Part shown: one piece after another, positions 1-11,489 of the stretch
How the letters are laid out: every line of letters starts with the position of its first letter
How positions within the stretch are numbered: position 1 is the stretch's first letter
Notes under the pieces: model-generated
Told to the model about the DNA's origin: nothing
The model's input: the letters and a program-made list of their open reading frames with translations, nothing else
Database searches by the model: none
Assembly (NCBI GenBank): GCA_002751075.1
Contig: NAOQ01000012.1
Span: 114,233-151,877, forward strand
Source of the DNA: Ichthyophonus hoferi
Lineage: Eukaryota; Opisthokonta; Ichthyosporea; Ichthyophonida; Ichthyophonidae
Direction of reading: 5' to 3'
Length of the DNA: 37,645 nucleotides
Program-made: the position numbers and the translations under genes

Positions 1-178
1 TCAGCATTCCAATATCTTTATCTATTTCAATAATGTACCATATAAAGTTTACTGACTGGGATTCAGACAGCGGAAACCGCGGAAACTATATAACGCCTAC
101 TAAGGTCTCATACAAGGACCGAAAAATTATTAAGTAAATCTTTATGTTCTAGCAATAAAATTTTCGTCTTAATTTATT

Positions 179-544
179 ATGTCCAAATTTAAGTCTTCCT
201 TAAAATGCAAATCAATTAAGCGACCAGTTTTATTAAAGCCTAGGTCTATAGAACGGTCTACTCGTATTGAGAGAAAGAAGATTACGGTTCCTTCTTCTGA
301 TTCTTCACTTGGTAATTCATCAACGATCCGTGCGGACACGAAACGCTTTATACCACTTCCACCAATTTCTCTTTCTGTTCAAGTACCTTGCGATTCAAGT
401 TCATCGGAGACTACAGTCACTTCTGACTCTGATACGGTTTTAAATTCATCTTCAGATACAGATACCGATATCAACGAAGACGATTACGACAATATTATGT
501 TATATAGATATGTGATTGCACATAAGATTAAATTCCATATTTAA
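179..544 (+). CDS. Hypothetical Ser-rich acidic protein or first exon
   Basis: I do not recognise this 121-residue open frame. It starts at the ATG at 179 and ends at TAA 542-544. The N-terminal third (about residues 1-37) is basic, with many Lys and Arg. The middle and end are rich in Ser, Thr and Asp, ending in an acidic stretch around residues 82-104 (SSSDTDTDINEDDYDNIM). This basic-then-acidic disordered pattern is typical of regulatory or nuclear proteins. No membrane segment or known domain is visible. The codons look balanced, unlike the TA-rich chance frames nearby. It faces the dCMP deaminase gene tail to tail, about 350 bases away. It could be a single-exon gene, or the coding start of a longer gene with a donor I did not identify. 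The function is unknown. Confidence 0.4.
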   Translation: MSKFKSSLKCKSIKRPVLLKPRSIERSTRIERKKITVPSSDSSLGNSSTIRADTKRFIPLPPISLSVQVPCDSSSSETTVTSDSDTVLNSSSDTDTDINEDDYDNIMLYRYVIAHKIKFHI

Positions 545-900
545 GTATATGGGTGGGGAAGTGCCTTAGTTTAAAACGTCCGCATTAGAATTTGATCATT
601 GTTATACGCACCATAAAATATGAAGGCCTTTTATGAACCCCATTATATCAAAAAGATAAATAAGACAATAATTATCAAGACAATATCACGATTACAATAT
701 GTATACATTGCCAATAAAGCATAATTACTTTATACTGAGTGTGCAGATGAAAATTATCAAGGATTGATATAATCATACACGAAGCCAGAATAATTAGGGG
801 GACGAATTCAAAACTTCAATAGTTAAGTAGTTCAATGGTTTATATATGTACAAATTTTTTTTTTTGGAAAAGATGAATTAATCGCTAGCCCTACTATGCT
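545..900. other. Intergenic, no gene seen
   Basis: This is the convergent spacer between the hypothetical frame and the end of the dCMP deaminase gene. It is AT-rich and shows no open frame of note. An AATAAA on the + strand near 711-720 could be a polyadenylation signal for the upstream frame. I see no clear AATAAA on the minus strand for the deaminase. Confidence 0.4.
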
Positions 901-3900
901 TTAAGAAATCGCTAAATTGTCTAGTATTGTTTCTAAGTCATTACGGTCACTGGTTTTCATTGGGCCATTGCTATCTGGCATATCGTCCAAAAAAGTAGTA
1001 AAATCAATGTGTATGACTGGCGGCCGGACTGCGAGAGTGTCGAATGGAACAACTTCAATTCCAACCATTTTTAGCATTCTTTCCGATGCAAGTGTCTCTG
1101 GTTTGTCAACAGCTTTTCGATCCAGATAGATCTGCACATATAATAGCATAATAGTATTAATGATAGCATGATAATATGAGTATATATATATGTGTGTGTA
1201 TGTGAATATACATACCAAACAAAACAAAACAAAACCCATATATACAAGATACTTTATAAATAGTAACACAGATTTCAAAATAGGGTTCTAAAACCATCCT
1301 TGCTATGGCCGGTATGACATGTCATTATGCCATCATGGTTGCGAATTGAGTGTACATTCAAAAAGCACAATCAAAATCATTTGGTTAAAATCCTGATATA
1401 ATACAATTTTTTCTTCTTAAAGAGTCATTGGTTTTTGCATGTTTCGAAAAAGCGCGACAATCCGATAAAAAAGCGTCAATATACGATACAATAATTTCAA
1501 TTACTACTAGTAATACTGAACGGTAATCAATTTTTACATATTTACCTTTCATTTTAAAGAGGCAAAAGATAAACAACTCCAACAACAAACCAAAAATACA
1601 ATCAATACGTCACCACAACAACCATTCAGTCCCAATACTAAGTAACACTTACCACCCTCTTAATGCCTGATTGAATAATAATTTTAGTGCACTGATTACA
1701 GGGGAACAGGGTGACGAATAACGTGCAGCCATAAAGTTGCTCGCTAACACTGTTGAGGACTGCATTAAATTCAGCGTGACAGACTATAGGAGGAGGAGGA
1801 GATAGTGGAGGTGTAAGGACAACTGGTGATTTTCAGCGGTAATTTTTGCCACAGTATTGTCTATTTTTAGACTATAAGAAAATAAATTCTGGTTTTTACT
1901 GTTATATTTGACCGTATAGGTTTTTTCTTTTCTTGTCATAATCCTGTGTAATAGAAGGCTTAGCCATGTAATAAACAATTTAATTCCAAACAATGACTTT
2001 GATGATATGACTTCGCATTTTTTTACTTTTCAATACATATTGTTCCATAACAATAGATGAACGTAGAGTTTCATCTTTCCAGCATATGAAGAAACTCAGT
2101 CTTTAATCATTTCAATTTAACTTACAAGTATTGTTCCACTGCAACCTTGAATGCCACAATATACATTATTGCTCATGTTATAGAATACCAGTATAGGTGT
2201 CAAGTATTGACATTTGATTAGCACCCTATATATATGTTTCTAAATCATCATTGTATATAAATAAAATTCATCTCATGTGTCTCGCATTAAGAAAGTAAGG
2301 ATGTGTATATACAATGGCTTGTACCATAAGGTGAGTCACTATTAAGTGGATGTCGGATGTCGTATTTATGTATGATAATATGAATTATGGCAGGGAATGA
2401 TGGTATATATAACTATATAAGAGCATCTACGATGGCATACATGATAGTACATTATTGTTTAGGTAAAAGTAAAGCTATTAGCCCGTACCATAGGGGAACT
2501 TAGTATCGAGCATTGAAGAGGAAGCCTTAGACCACGGTAGTATATTGTCACAGCACCCCCTGCATTCCATTCATATATTTAGTAATGTCATTGACTATTC
2601 AATCACTCAATCATTTACTTGATTTTAAAGCAAATCGATAATCTGCGATTTATAGATACTTTCATTTTTTTATTCCCAGGTTAAAAAGAAAACAACAAGA
2701 TCTATCTATATTTACCTATTGGGCCAATAATCGAAGAGAATTAAAATTTACAAATACAATCTGATATTCAAGAAAATAATAACAATAAAACTCTACATAT
2801 AATGAATGGTAAAATCCTTATCTTGTTTTTAATACCTTCACAGACCACACTCCAAGAGACCAAATCCTCCATTAAAATTAAAATTATGATTATATTCGTG
2901 CGTATCTCCGTAATTGTTGTAAATAAAATATAAAATACACATGCAGTAAAAAAAAAAAACTCCGAAATACAGACAAACCGTTCATGTGTAATGCTTATGT
3001 TGTTAGTTGTCGTAAATAAGATTTAATAGATATATAGTAACAATTTTTTTTTCTGAATTATGGATAAACCACACATATGTCCAACGGAGTTCAGTGCGAT
3101 AAACAAAGATGAAAAAGCAATATTAGAGACAAAATGGGAGTGATATCATATATCCCTATGATTGGTCATTACTGATCACATACCACGATTAGTAAAGTAG
3201 CCAATTGAATACATCTGATCGTTAATCAGTGTGAATCAATCTTGCTATTCAATTTTTAAAAGCCAATCCTATCATCCATCTAACTATAATATTATCTTAT
3301 TGGATCAGATTTATGGATCTATCTAATCCTATTTAGTACACGCCATATTTAGCACTTACTTTTCCTATTGGGCGGCCACTAAAAACTAAAATAGCATTTT
3401 ATTTTCTTGGTGAATGTAAAACAAATAATCTTGTAACTGTATATATCTGATTATATAAAATAGATGGGTAAAAAAATATTGAATTGCAACAATATATACA
3501 CTTACCATGGAAATCCGTTATATCCCGATCCTGGTATGACGATGTTCAGAGATTCGTGTGTATACACGTGTACATGCATGTATTTGTGCATATATATATA
3601 TATGTGTATTTTTATATAGAAATGTGATCGTATATTTATAAATATGCATATGCATATTATACATAAACCTTTCCTAAACTGGTTGCAGGCAACAAATGAA
3701 ATGAAGAGGAGAGAGGAGAGAGGAGAGAGAGCCAGGTTAGTATTATGGCATTTATGTTGAAGTAAGATGAATGATATCAATATGCCACATATACCCTATT
3801 ATTTTACAACTATATATACATATTACAAGTTATTATGATAGCAAAATATAATAATAAACAAACAAAGACCTATGCGATCTGTGCATATAGAAAGAAAAAA

Positions 3901-5287
3901 CGCAATCAATTTGGGTCATCCATCCGAATCAAATACGGATCATTGTGGCCCGTGACCACCGATCCGAGCCAAAGTTATAATATCGTAACCTTTAATTTTT
4001 TAAAAAAACCAATTCCTAATACTATACAAATCAGTTAAATTTCATTACTGTCCAATATTTTCTTGAAGTCGCAGACAACACTATAGCGTAAGTATAAGAT
4101 GGCTATAAATAATACTAATTATTAACATCACTGCATTAAATTAATATATATATACAATAACTATGCATAGTCAAATCACATTATATATCATACTATATCA
4201 CAGTATATCTTACCTACCACCTGTCCATCCTCATCATATATACAGCACCCCACCTGGGTCTTAGGGTCCTTTGACCTTTGGGCCGCTAGTAAAGCCAAGG
4301 CCATATGGAATCTGTAGATAGCTAGGTATAAATAATACTATACATTACATTATATTGCATTACATTACAATAATGGGTGTATAATAAGAGGTATATATGT
4401 GCTTATACACGCACATATATCACATATACATAAGGTTTTAGGGTCAAGTAAAATCCGGAATTGTCTATGAATAAATCATCATAAACAAGTGAATTTAACA
4501 ATATCGTATATATATATATATATTACACAGATCAATGATTGGGAGTACAATTATAGTTATGCTATGATTGGATATGGAAATGAGAGTAAAAGTCAAACAA
4601 TTGGATGACAAAGATGTCTGACATATATTTATACATGTAATATATATAACACATAACACATATAATATAGCATATAGTATAACATCATAGTTCGGGGATC
4701 CTGCAAAACCTCTGTATATATGTGTGCAAATATTCGGTACATCAGAGATGTTCTTCAGACATGGGTTTATATATGTTTTGGACATCGTGTATGATTGTTG
4801 ATCTGTGCTTCTAGTAAGCAGATGATGTGACACATAAGAAGATATTTATTAGTATCTTTAGAACCCTTAGCTATACAGAACCAACAAAACTACACTACTA
4901 CACCTGGGCACATGTGTCTATGTATGCACAATCCCATAAATTATAAAGGAAAAAGGAGGTGAATATACAGGTGTGCAAAGAGGTTTGTGTGTTTGTCTGT
5001 AAACATAATATATGTTATACGTGCATCTGAAATATATTAAATACAATACCTATGTTATATGTATATTATGTTATGTATGACTTTAGCCTCTTTATATATA
5101 TATATATATATAAAGCATGTAGTATGTAGTATACTAATATACATACACAGTTAAAGGCTATTTGTTGGAATGGGTGTGTGCATACAAGCACACCTACAAG
5201 ACACCTAGGTAAGAGGGGGGTGACGTCTTACACATCGTCAGAAAGAACACAATGAGGCTTCTCCTTGTCTTCACCAGAGTCAGTCAT
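901..5287 (-). CDS. DCTD: Deoxycytidylate (dCMP) deaminase, six exons
   Basis: Zinc enzyme that converts dCMP to dUMP in the cytosol, feeding thymidylate synthesis. Minus-strand exons in order: 5287-5232, 4311-4214, 3530-3506, 2559-2489, 1783-1653, 1131-901. All introns are GT-AG, phases match at every junction, and the total is 612 bases (203 residues plus TAA). Visible family motifs: AAQRSKDPKTQVG (about 28-40), SGYNGFPWGC (53-62), NILPWSK, DTKFPYVCHAE with zinc ligand His86 and proton shuttle Glu88, and LFPCNQC with zinc ligands Cys112 and Cys115. The start is the first ATG after an in-frame stop. The human protein is 178 residues. This one is longer mainly through an acidic C-terminal extension of about 25 residues (from TFLDDMPDSNG). 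Exon 3 is a 25-base microexon. Assignment rests on motif order over the whole length. The first exon is the least conserved part, supported by its donor GTAAGA and exact phase match. Confidence 0.93.
5093..5112. repeat. (TA)n microsatellite
   Basis: Pure TA run of about ten units in intron 1 of the dCMP deaminase gene. Confidence 0.8.
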
Positions 5288-5374
5288 GTTTTATGAATAA
5301 TCCAAGGGAGATATCAGGACTATATGTTAGAATAGATACAGGACTACATATATGATATATGCCGTATTTATACC

Positions 5375-5401
5375 ATATATATATATATATATATATATAT
5401 A
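5375..5401. repeat. (AT)n microsatellite
   Basis: Pure AT run of about 13 units, less than 100 bases upstream of the deaminase start codon on the minus strand. It may lie in the promoter region. Confidence 0.8.
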
Positions 5402-5469
5402 GTAGTTAGGTTAGTATTAAATAGGGCTGGATGTCTAATGCGCGTGCTCTTTAACTGCATTTTGGCAAT

Positions 5470-5537
5470 TTTTATGATTAATCAGTGATCAATGCGATTA
5501 ACCCATTGTGGTGATCGATCGATGATTAATCATAAAA
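5470..5537. repeat. 15-bp perfect inverted repeat (hairpin)
   Basis: The arms ttttatgattaatca (5470-5484) and tgattaatcataaaa (5523-5537) are exact reverse complements around a 38-base spacer. The spacer itself holds a weaker inner inverted pair (gatcaatg / cattgtggtgatc). It lies about 180 bases upstream of the deaminase start codon. It could be a decayed foldback transposon or a regulatory palindrome. Confidence 0.65.
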
Positions 5538-6695
5538 GGTTAGTATAACAACGGCTAAAATATAATATATATTATGTCACATTATTTTATTGTTTTTTTT
5601 ATTATGCTTTGAAATACTATATAGGGTGTCTATATTCAGACAACTAGTACAACTATGATTCGAAAGTACCTTGTATTTGAGTGATGCATTTAACCCACAA
5701 AAGGTATATCCTTATGTACAGGGAATGGGCTTAGCAATATAGAGGATTATTAAAACTTTTAAACTAACCGTCACATGTTGGTTATATATAAAAATAGTAG
5801 AGCTGTTATTGTGACCCTTTGGCTTTTATTTAGAATACCTTTTAATAATGTCATACGTTAGATAAACACCATTCTTGTTGATTGCAGTCTGGGTTACAAT
5901 CATCTCTTCCATCTTGGATGCCAGCTGACAAATGTAATCATTGAAAATTTAAACAAAGGAAGCTTATGCTATCCCTTTGTGGAATACGGTGTATCTGTCC
6001 TGTGGCGGATAAACATCCTAATGCTCGTAAGACATAGCTCATTGTATATCAACCAATTAGCATCTTGGGGTTAATTAATGATAACGATAATTATTTCATT
6101 CTGTTTTGCATATACTATATATAGCTATGTTGGATATATGATTCTTGCAGCGACAACCTACCGATTAATACCAATCAGAATAATTACTACATAGGAGGTT
6201 TGGGCCAATAATCGCATTTTTGCTAATCTAAAACTCAACTAAATTATTATTATTATTATTATTATTGCATTATAACTAGGGCAAGTTGTATCTTGATACA
6301 TTTACTAGAGCCTTTTTGTGTGTATAGCAACTAACTTCATGCAAATTTTCATAACACTCGCTGTCTTAAGAAACTTTTTATAGAATAGTAAGAAGAAAAA
6401 GAAACAGATAAATATACATATCTGGAGAGAAAAAATGGGGAGAACAGGGAGGAGAACAGTAATACGAGGAAACAAAAGAGGAAGAAAAATAAGACAGTGA
6501 GGTGATATCATAATGTCGGAAACCATATCATAATAAGAGTTCATTTTCCAGTAGATAGGTAATCCCTAAACCCGAGCGAGTTGACGTTAGAAAAGGATAT
6601 GGCTCCATGAAAAAAAGAACTGAAGCATCAGCCACAAATAGAGATAAATTTTAATCCTATCGGTGTGATTCCAAAATTGCACGTACTTCCTCTGG

Positions 6696-6717
6696 TATAT
6701 ATATATATATATATATA
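6696..6717. repeat. (TA)n microsatellite
   Basis: Pure TA run of about 11 units in intergenic DNA. Confidence 0.8.
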
Positions 6718-7598
6718 GCACGCATTACAAATTTAAACATTCAATTAGTTTAAGTGCATTGCTATTTATGATTGGCTAATTATCGTTCATTAGAACATAA
6801 TATTATTTTAAGCCAATCATCCATCTTCTTTTCTTTCATCAACTTATCTTATTCAAATTTTACTATCTACATTCTACATTGGTATAAGTCAGGCACCTTA
6901 CAAGGATGAATTGAAAGTGAAGTATTTATTGGACATAATTTGAAGATATCTTTTTTTTTGAGATAACCATGTTAAGTTTCAAGATAAAGAACATAATTAA
7001 AAGATTGTCTAATAATAGATTATTTATGATATGCGAGTCAACCATATCAGAAGGTAAAGTTATCTACATTTTTTAAAGAACCGCAAATATTTCATACAGC
7101 GTTATCAGTTGGTTGCTTGTGTGTAACAAAAAGATACAGGCATGATTTCATCCTTTTCTCTGAACTATATATATATATAATAATAACTTAATGAGCATAG
7201 AATAAACCCACTCTTTTTGTACTAAATATTACTTACAAAGTAAATTTACTAGTAAATAAACCATTTGAGCTTCACTAAAAATTGGAACCAACACAAGATT
7301 ATATTCATTGAGATATCTTGATAAGAATATGTATGCTATGCTTAAAGGCGTCTACTCTTTAATAAAGCATGTTTTGAACGTATGATCTTGAGTATTCAAG
7401 CATAACTGAAAGCCAATGTTTAAATAAACAGATATTAGTTACGTAGACCAATTTTAAATGATTATTTTGGAAATATATGTTTAAACTATAGAATGAAGTA
7501 GGAGCTCATCACATAGGTGCCGACACTTCGTTATGTGCTACCAAGCATATAGTGTATATATGAACACAATAATTCCACGTTTGGCACAAAACTATATT

Positions 7599-7604
7599 TT
7601 TATT
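7599..7604 (-). promoter_or_regulatory. AATAAA polyadenylation signal of the UBL gene
   Basis: TTTATT on the + strand reads AATAAA on the minus strand, about 50 bases past the stop codon of the ubiquitin-like gene. Spacing and orientation fit a cleavage and polyadenylation signal. Confidence 0.5.
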
Positions 7605-7652
7605 ATATTAATTCTGAAATATTATATCACAGCAACCCTGAAATATATACAT

Positions 7653-8923
7653 TTATATCTGGCGGTGGGTTTTTTTTTCTTTCTTTTCATTCATCTGTTG
7701 TCGGACCAGCTTCATCTTTAGTCTCATACCATCATGTTCTTCTTGCTTTTCCTTCCACCATTGTGCCTCTCTCCTCTTAAAGATATGGGGGGACTCCTCA
7801 GCTTCTATTGGTAATTCTTCGTTTATGTGGATTCTTCCAATAAGCTGTTCATAGATGAAGAAATTAATGTATGATATAAGTTATATAGATTGTGTTGAAC
7901 GTGTGTCGCTACATTAATCATTTTAAGAGCCAATAAAGGTAAAGAATGCAACACAACCTTTAATTTTCTATCAACTATTACAATCACAAATACTAATATG
8001 ACTGACAAATAAACAGAAAATGGGCACTACACCGTATAATAACTAATTTATCGGCCAAGAAAACTATGTTCAGAATCTTGACATTATACATGATAATCTC
8101 AATATATACAATTATAATCTAAAATATAAATGCCAAGAAAAGCCACAAAGCAAGATCATTAGGCACAAAGTAATAATACAGAGAGATACCACAAGTCATC
8201 CATTCACAGACATTCTAAATATATGTTGATAATAAAATAAAGATAATAATAAAGGTATAGGATACATAGCACATAGTACACAACCAACAGGAAAATAATA
8301 CATACCCTGGAGGTGGTGAGAAATCCAGTTGTCATAAGCGGTAATAAATTGACAATACAACCATCATAAATACCACACTCTTTCAGTGTTGTATCATCCG
8401 TACAATTAAGCTCCTTAGTACCAACAGTAAGTCGTTGTCTATCCGGTGGAATGCCTGTTTTGGCGCCGATTTTGAATGCTAAGTATAGGAGTGTATCTGT
8501 TTCACGACCTTTTATTTTGTATAAATCACCAAAAATGGTTTTTATCTTGAAACTAATTGACGCTAAATTGCAGGTCTTCCGCGAGCATTCATGGCACTTT
8601 TCTTTTGGTTCTTTCGTATATACGTTGTTCTTAACTGTCAGTGCATTAGAGTCCGGGCCGGAAGTGCATATAGCGAGATTATTAGTGCTTCTTGTTATTA
8701 CAGCGACAGATAAATCCTCAGACACAGCTGGTGCTGCCAAAAATACAGAATCCTTTAATAAGGGAGTGGATATCGTAGTGGAGGGAGTTTTGTCGTCTTC
8801 AGGTTTATTATGCGACCTGGAAATATTTTGCCCTTTTGTATATTCTTCATTTCCATATTGTATATTTGCGTCAGAGCTAGAATTCCCAAATTCTGTGATT
8901 CCTTTAGAGATAGGAAATCCCAT
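7653..8923 (-). CDS. Ubiquitin-like domain protein, two exons
   Basis: Rebuilt from exon 8923-8306 (206 codons) and exon 7844-7653 (63 codons plus TAA), joined in phase 0 across an intron of about 460 bases with donor GTATGT and acceptor ...GAACAG. The protein has 269 residues. Residues 1-108 are Ser/Thr-rich and probably disordered. A small Cys cluster (CHECSRKTC, 110-118) follows. Residues 122-196 form a ubiquitin fold, with GIPPDRQRL at 157-165 matching ubiquitin's GIPPDQQRL. The segment ECGIYDGCIVNLLP plus MTTGFLTTSR resembles the end of the midnolin UBL (EFGVGDG...LVP...G). There is no terminal Gly-Gly, so it should not be conjugated; it more likely docks on ubiquitin receptors or the proteasome. 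The tail (about 229-269) is a highly charged helix. I cannot see the midnolin Catch regions, so I give no symbol. Confidence 0.7.
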
Positions 8924-11489
8924 CTTTATGTATAATTATTGGTTGCTTAATACAAACGCTATCGGTATAGAAAAAAATACGAATCAGTTGAAAAAAAAAT
9001 ACTAAATTCTATAACGCTCTTAAACTACACTTAATATTCCAAAATTTAATGTCTGATTTTATGTCATTATTTCTAACATATTTATATATCTATATATATA
9101 TAGACACATGGGGCACAATGATTGGCGAATCAGTTATGTTTCTAAACATTCATGATTGGTTTATGACATTTACAATATGATCAAGAAGCAATTATTATTG
9201 GCTGCAAGAACCCAACAATAGCTGTGACCCATCTGCCATTATAAGCTGGGCAATGGGTATTGCGAGCAATCATAAGTATTGGCTGATAGGTCTTCATGTG
9301 ATAATATTAAAAAATAGAAGCAAGGATTAAAATGAAGTCCAATTTATGGGGATGATCTAAAAAGGGAAATCGCATAATTACGTCTTTCATACGAGTTTCG
9401 GCTCAAGGGAATACAAAGATAGTTTATTAAGGATATGCATTTTAACAATGCCAAACAATCAAAGATATATTCCAAAATGAGAATAAAAATTATGTCTTCT
9501 CTAACAAGTATTGCGCAAATGAACACTGTCGGCATGTCTTTACAGCAATAAAAAGATCATATGCATCTCTAGATGTATTGGGTATTACCTTTTATCTTAT
9601 CTCTATTACCTGATACACTCAAATCAAAGAAAAAAGAAAAAAGAAAAAAACTATAAATAGCCTGGCCGGCGTGCCTTTATAGTTCATTTATTATATAAAT
9701 AGTTATATAAAAGTAGTGCGTATATGAGGGATATGGAGGTGGTGGTGGGAGGTCTACGTCACGGCGGATATTTATTGATTTGCATAATAAAAGCATTTGC
9801 CATACCATATAGGCAATTAAATTCATACTCTGCAACTACATATAAGACCTCGTAGCTTGATTGGGTTAAAAATTCTCAAAATATTTGCATTTGAGTGACT
9901 CGTGGAATTCCCATGATTGGATGGAGTAGAGATAGATATCCCCAGAAGCTATCATCAAATTAAGCAATAAATACTATTATTTCAGAAATATACATTGAAT
10001 CTTATCTTCGTGCTTAAATATAGGCAAAAAAATGTCAATTCATAGCTTTGAGATGACTTGATAGATATTGCTACTATCCTCCTTTTCCTTTTTATATAGA
10101 TTTAAGGCATATCACAGGTTGAGATATGATAAAGTGGACCAATAGATATTTTAGATACACTGTTGGGACATCGACCAACAAAACACAATACAACTTATGG
10201 ATGCCATCCATACTATTCATATAATAATTGGTCAACAAAATTAGCATCATTTATTTCTAATATATATATATATATATATATCTACGTCATTAGTACGATT
10301 TTTAACCCTCTTAAAAACCTTTAAAATTATTTTCATGTTCTATCGCAATAAAAAAGCAGCGAGTATGGGTATTATTTAGAATTTACACGGAGTAATGAGT
10401 TTTGGGAGTATCTACCAGATGATGATAACGAATCATATATGTATATATATCCGCTGATAGCTCCGTCAACAGATAGCTGTTATCTCTAGATGGTTGTTCC
10501 TACTCCGGCACGGCAGAATATTTTAGTGCATATGTCATCTTTAACATGTATATCCGTTAAATGGACCCAATTTAATGTTAACCTAAATTCCGTCTTTAAT
10601 AGAATGCACATATATTTAAAATTTAATATGAAGAATTAATTAATAGTATTTTGTTTTCAATGTTCTACTTTGTTACTTTTGTATTTTTAATATGGCATCA
10701 CTGCTCTTTTATGCTGTCAATGGAAATATGTGTGAGGGCTAGATCTACAATCTACTGTAAATTGGATATTTTGTTTATCGATGCCATTTATATCATGTTC
10801 TGTTGGTATTTAGCTAGCGTCGCTCTATTCAACTTCTACAATACAAAGTTCGGGTCATTTTCTAGAGTTTTTAAGCTTGAATTTCATGTCTGTTCATGAC
10901 ATGTTTTGTTTGGATCTTAGAAGATAAAGAGCTATATCATACCATACAAAAAGAATAAATATACCTTTAATATAAATCTGCGTCTGTGCATCAATGCATC
11001 ACAAATATCATAATGCGCATGTGCTTAGCACTTTATGCATGGTAGGAGTTAATAAATAAAAAACCAATTTAGTGCGCTTTTTCTAATGCGTGGCCCAATG
11101 CGCCAAGGTTTGCGCCAAGGTTTGTGCAAAATGCGATAATTTTTGCGTTCTACCACCTATAATTATGGAGTTGTGTGTATTATTAGATTAGGGGCCGAAA
11201 CCATCTTGATTTCTGCTTAAGGACTATCCAGTACTTTCGCTATATCACCATAAGATTTATCCACTATTTGTTAGTTGATCCAAAATATTGGAAATAGAAG
11301 TAAGTAGTATCCGTTATACTGAATTCCATTTTTAACGTAGTGTGCTGGATTGTAGATGGGCACTATACAAGTATTCTCTAATGGTCGGATTGTACCAAAC
11401 TTGACTAGTTAGCCTTTTAGTAAAAAATCTGCATGATAATTTTTCACTACTTGAGAATCAAAAGACATGGTATGAATTTGACTACCGAA
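8924..11489. other. Intergenic, no confident gene
   Basis: AT-rich DNA upstream of the UBL gene, which reads away from it. It contains a TA run at about 10261-10281 and several copies of the TGATTGG word (9119, 9153, 9914). A 42-residue frame at 10361-10489 (+) (with NEFWEYLPDDDNESY) follows an AG and reads like protein, but has no start codon or partner exon. The 82-residue frame at 10651-10899 (+) is Phe/Tyr/Ile-rich and probably chance. Confidence 0.4.
10261..10281. repeat. (TA)n microsatellite
   Basis: Uninterrupted TA run in intergenic DNA. Confidence 0.75.

Larger units (their letters stand above)
5288..7652. other. Intergenic between UBL gene and dCMP deaminase
   Basis: AT-rich spacer of about 2.4 kb between two minus-strand genes. 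It contains the (AT)n run, the hairpin at 5470-5537, a (TA)n run at 6696-6717 and a short ATT run near 6246-6266. A frame open for 70 residues without an initial ATG runs on the + strand at 5862-6074 (it includes NKGSLCYPFVEYG). It looks less random than its surroundings and may be a fragment of an old coding element. I do not recognise it. Confidence 0.4.

Noticed and set aside
917-1129. 70-residue + strand frame
   Set aside because: Antisense shadow of the last dCMP deaminase exon.
2851-2875. Minus-strand segment with EDLVSWSVVCE ending in a phase-1 donor, considered as dCMP deaminase exon 4
   Set aside because: It has no usable acceptor in frame, and the exon at 2559-2489 encodes the expected ILPWSK...DTKFPY with both phases correct.
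8451-9005. 184-residue + strand open frame
   Set aside because: It lies antisense to the first UBL exon, whose minus-strand reading has a clear ubiquitin fold and fitting splice site.
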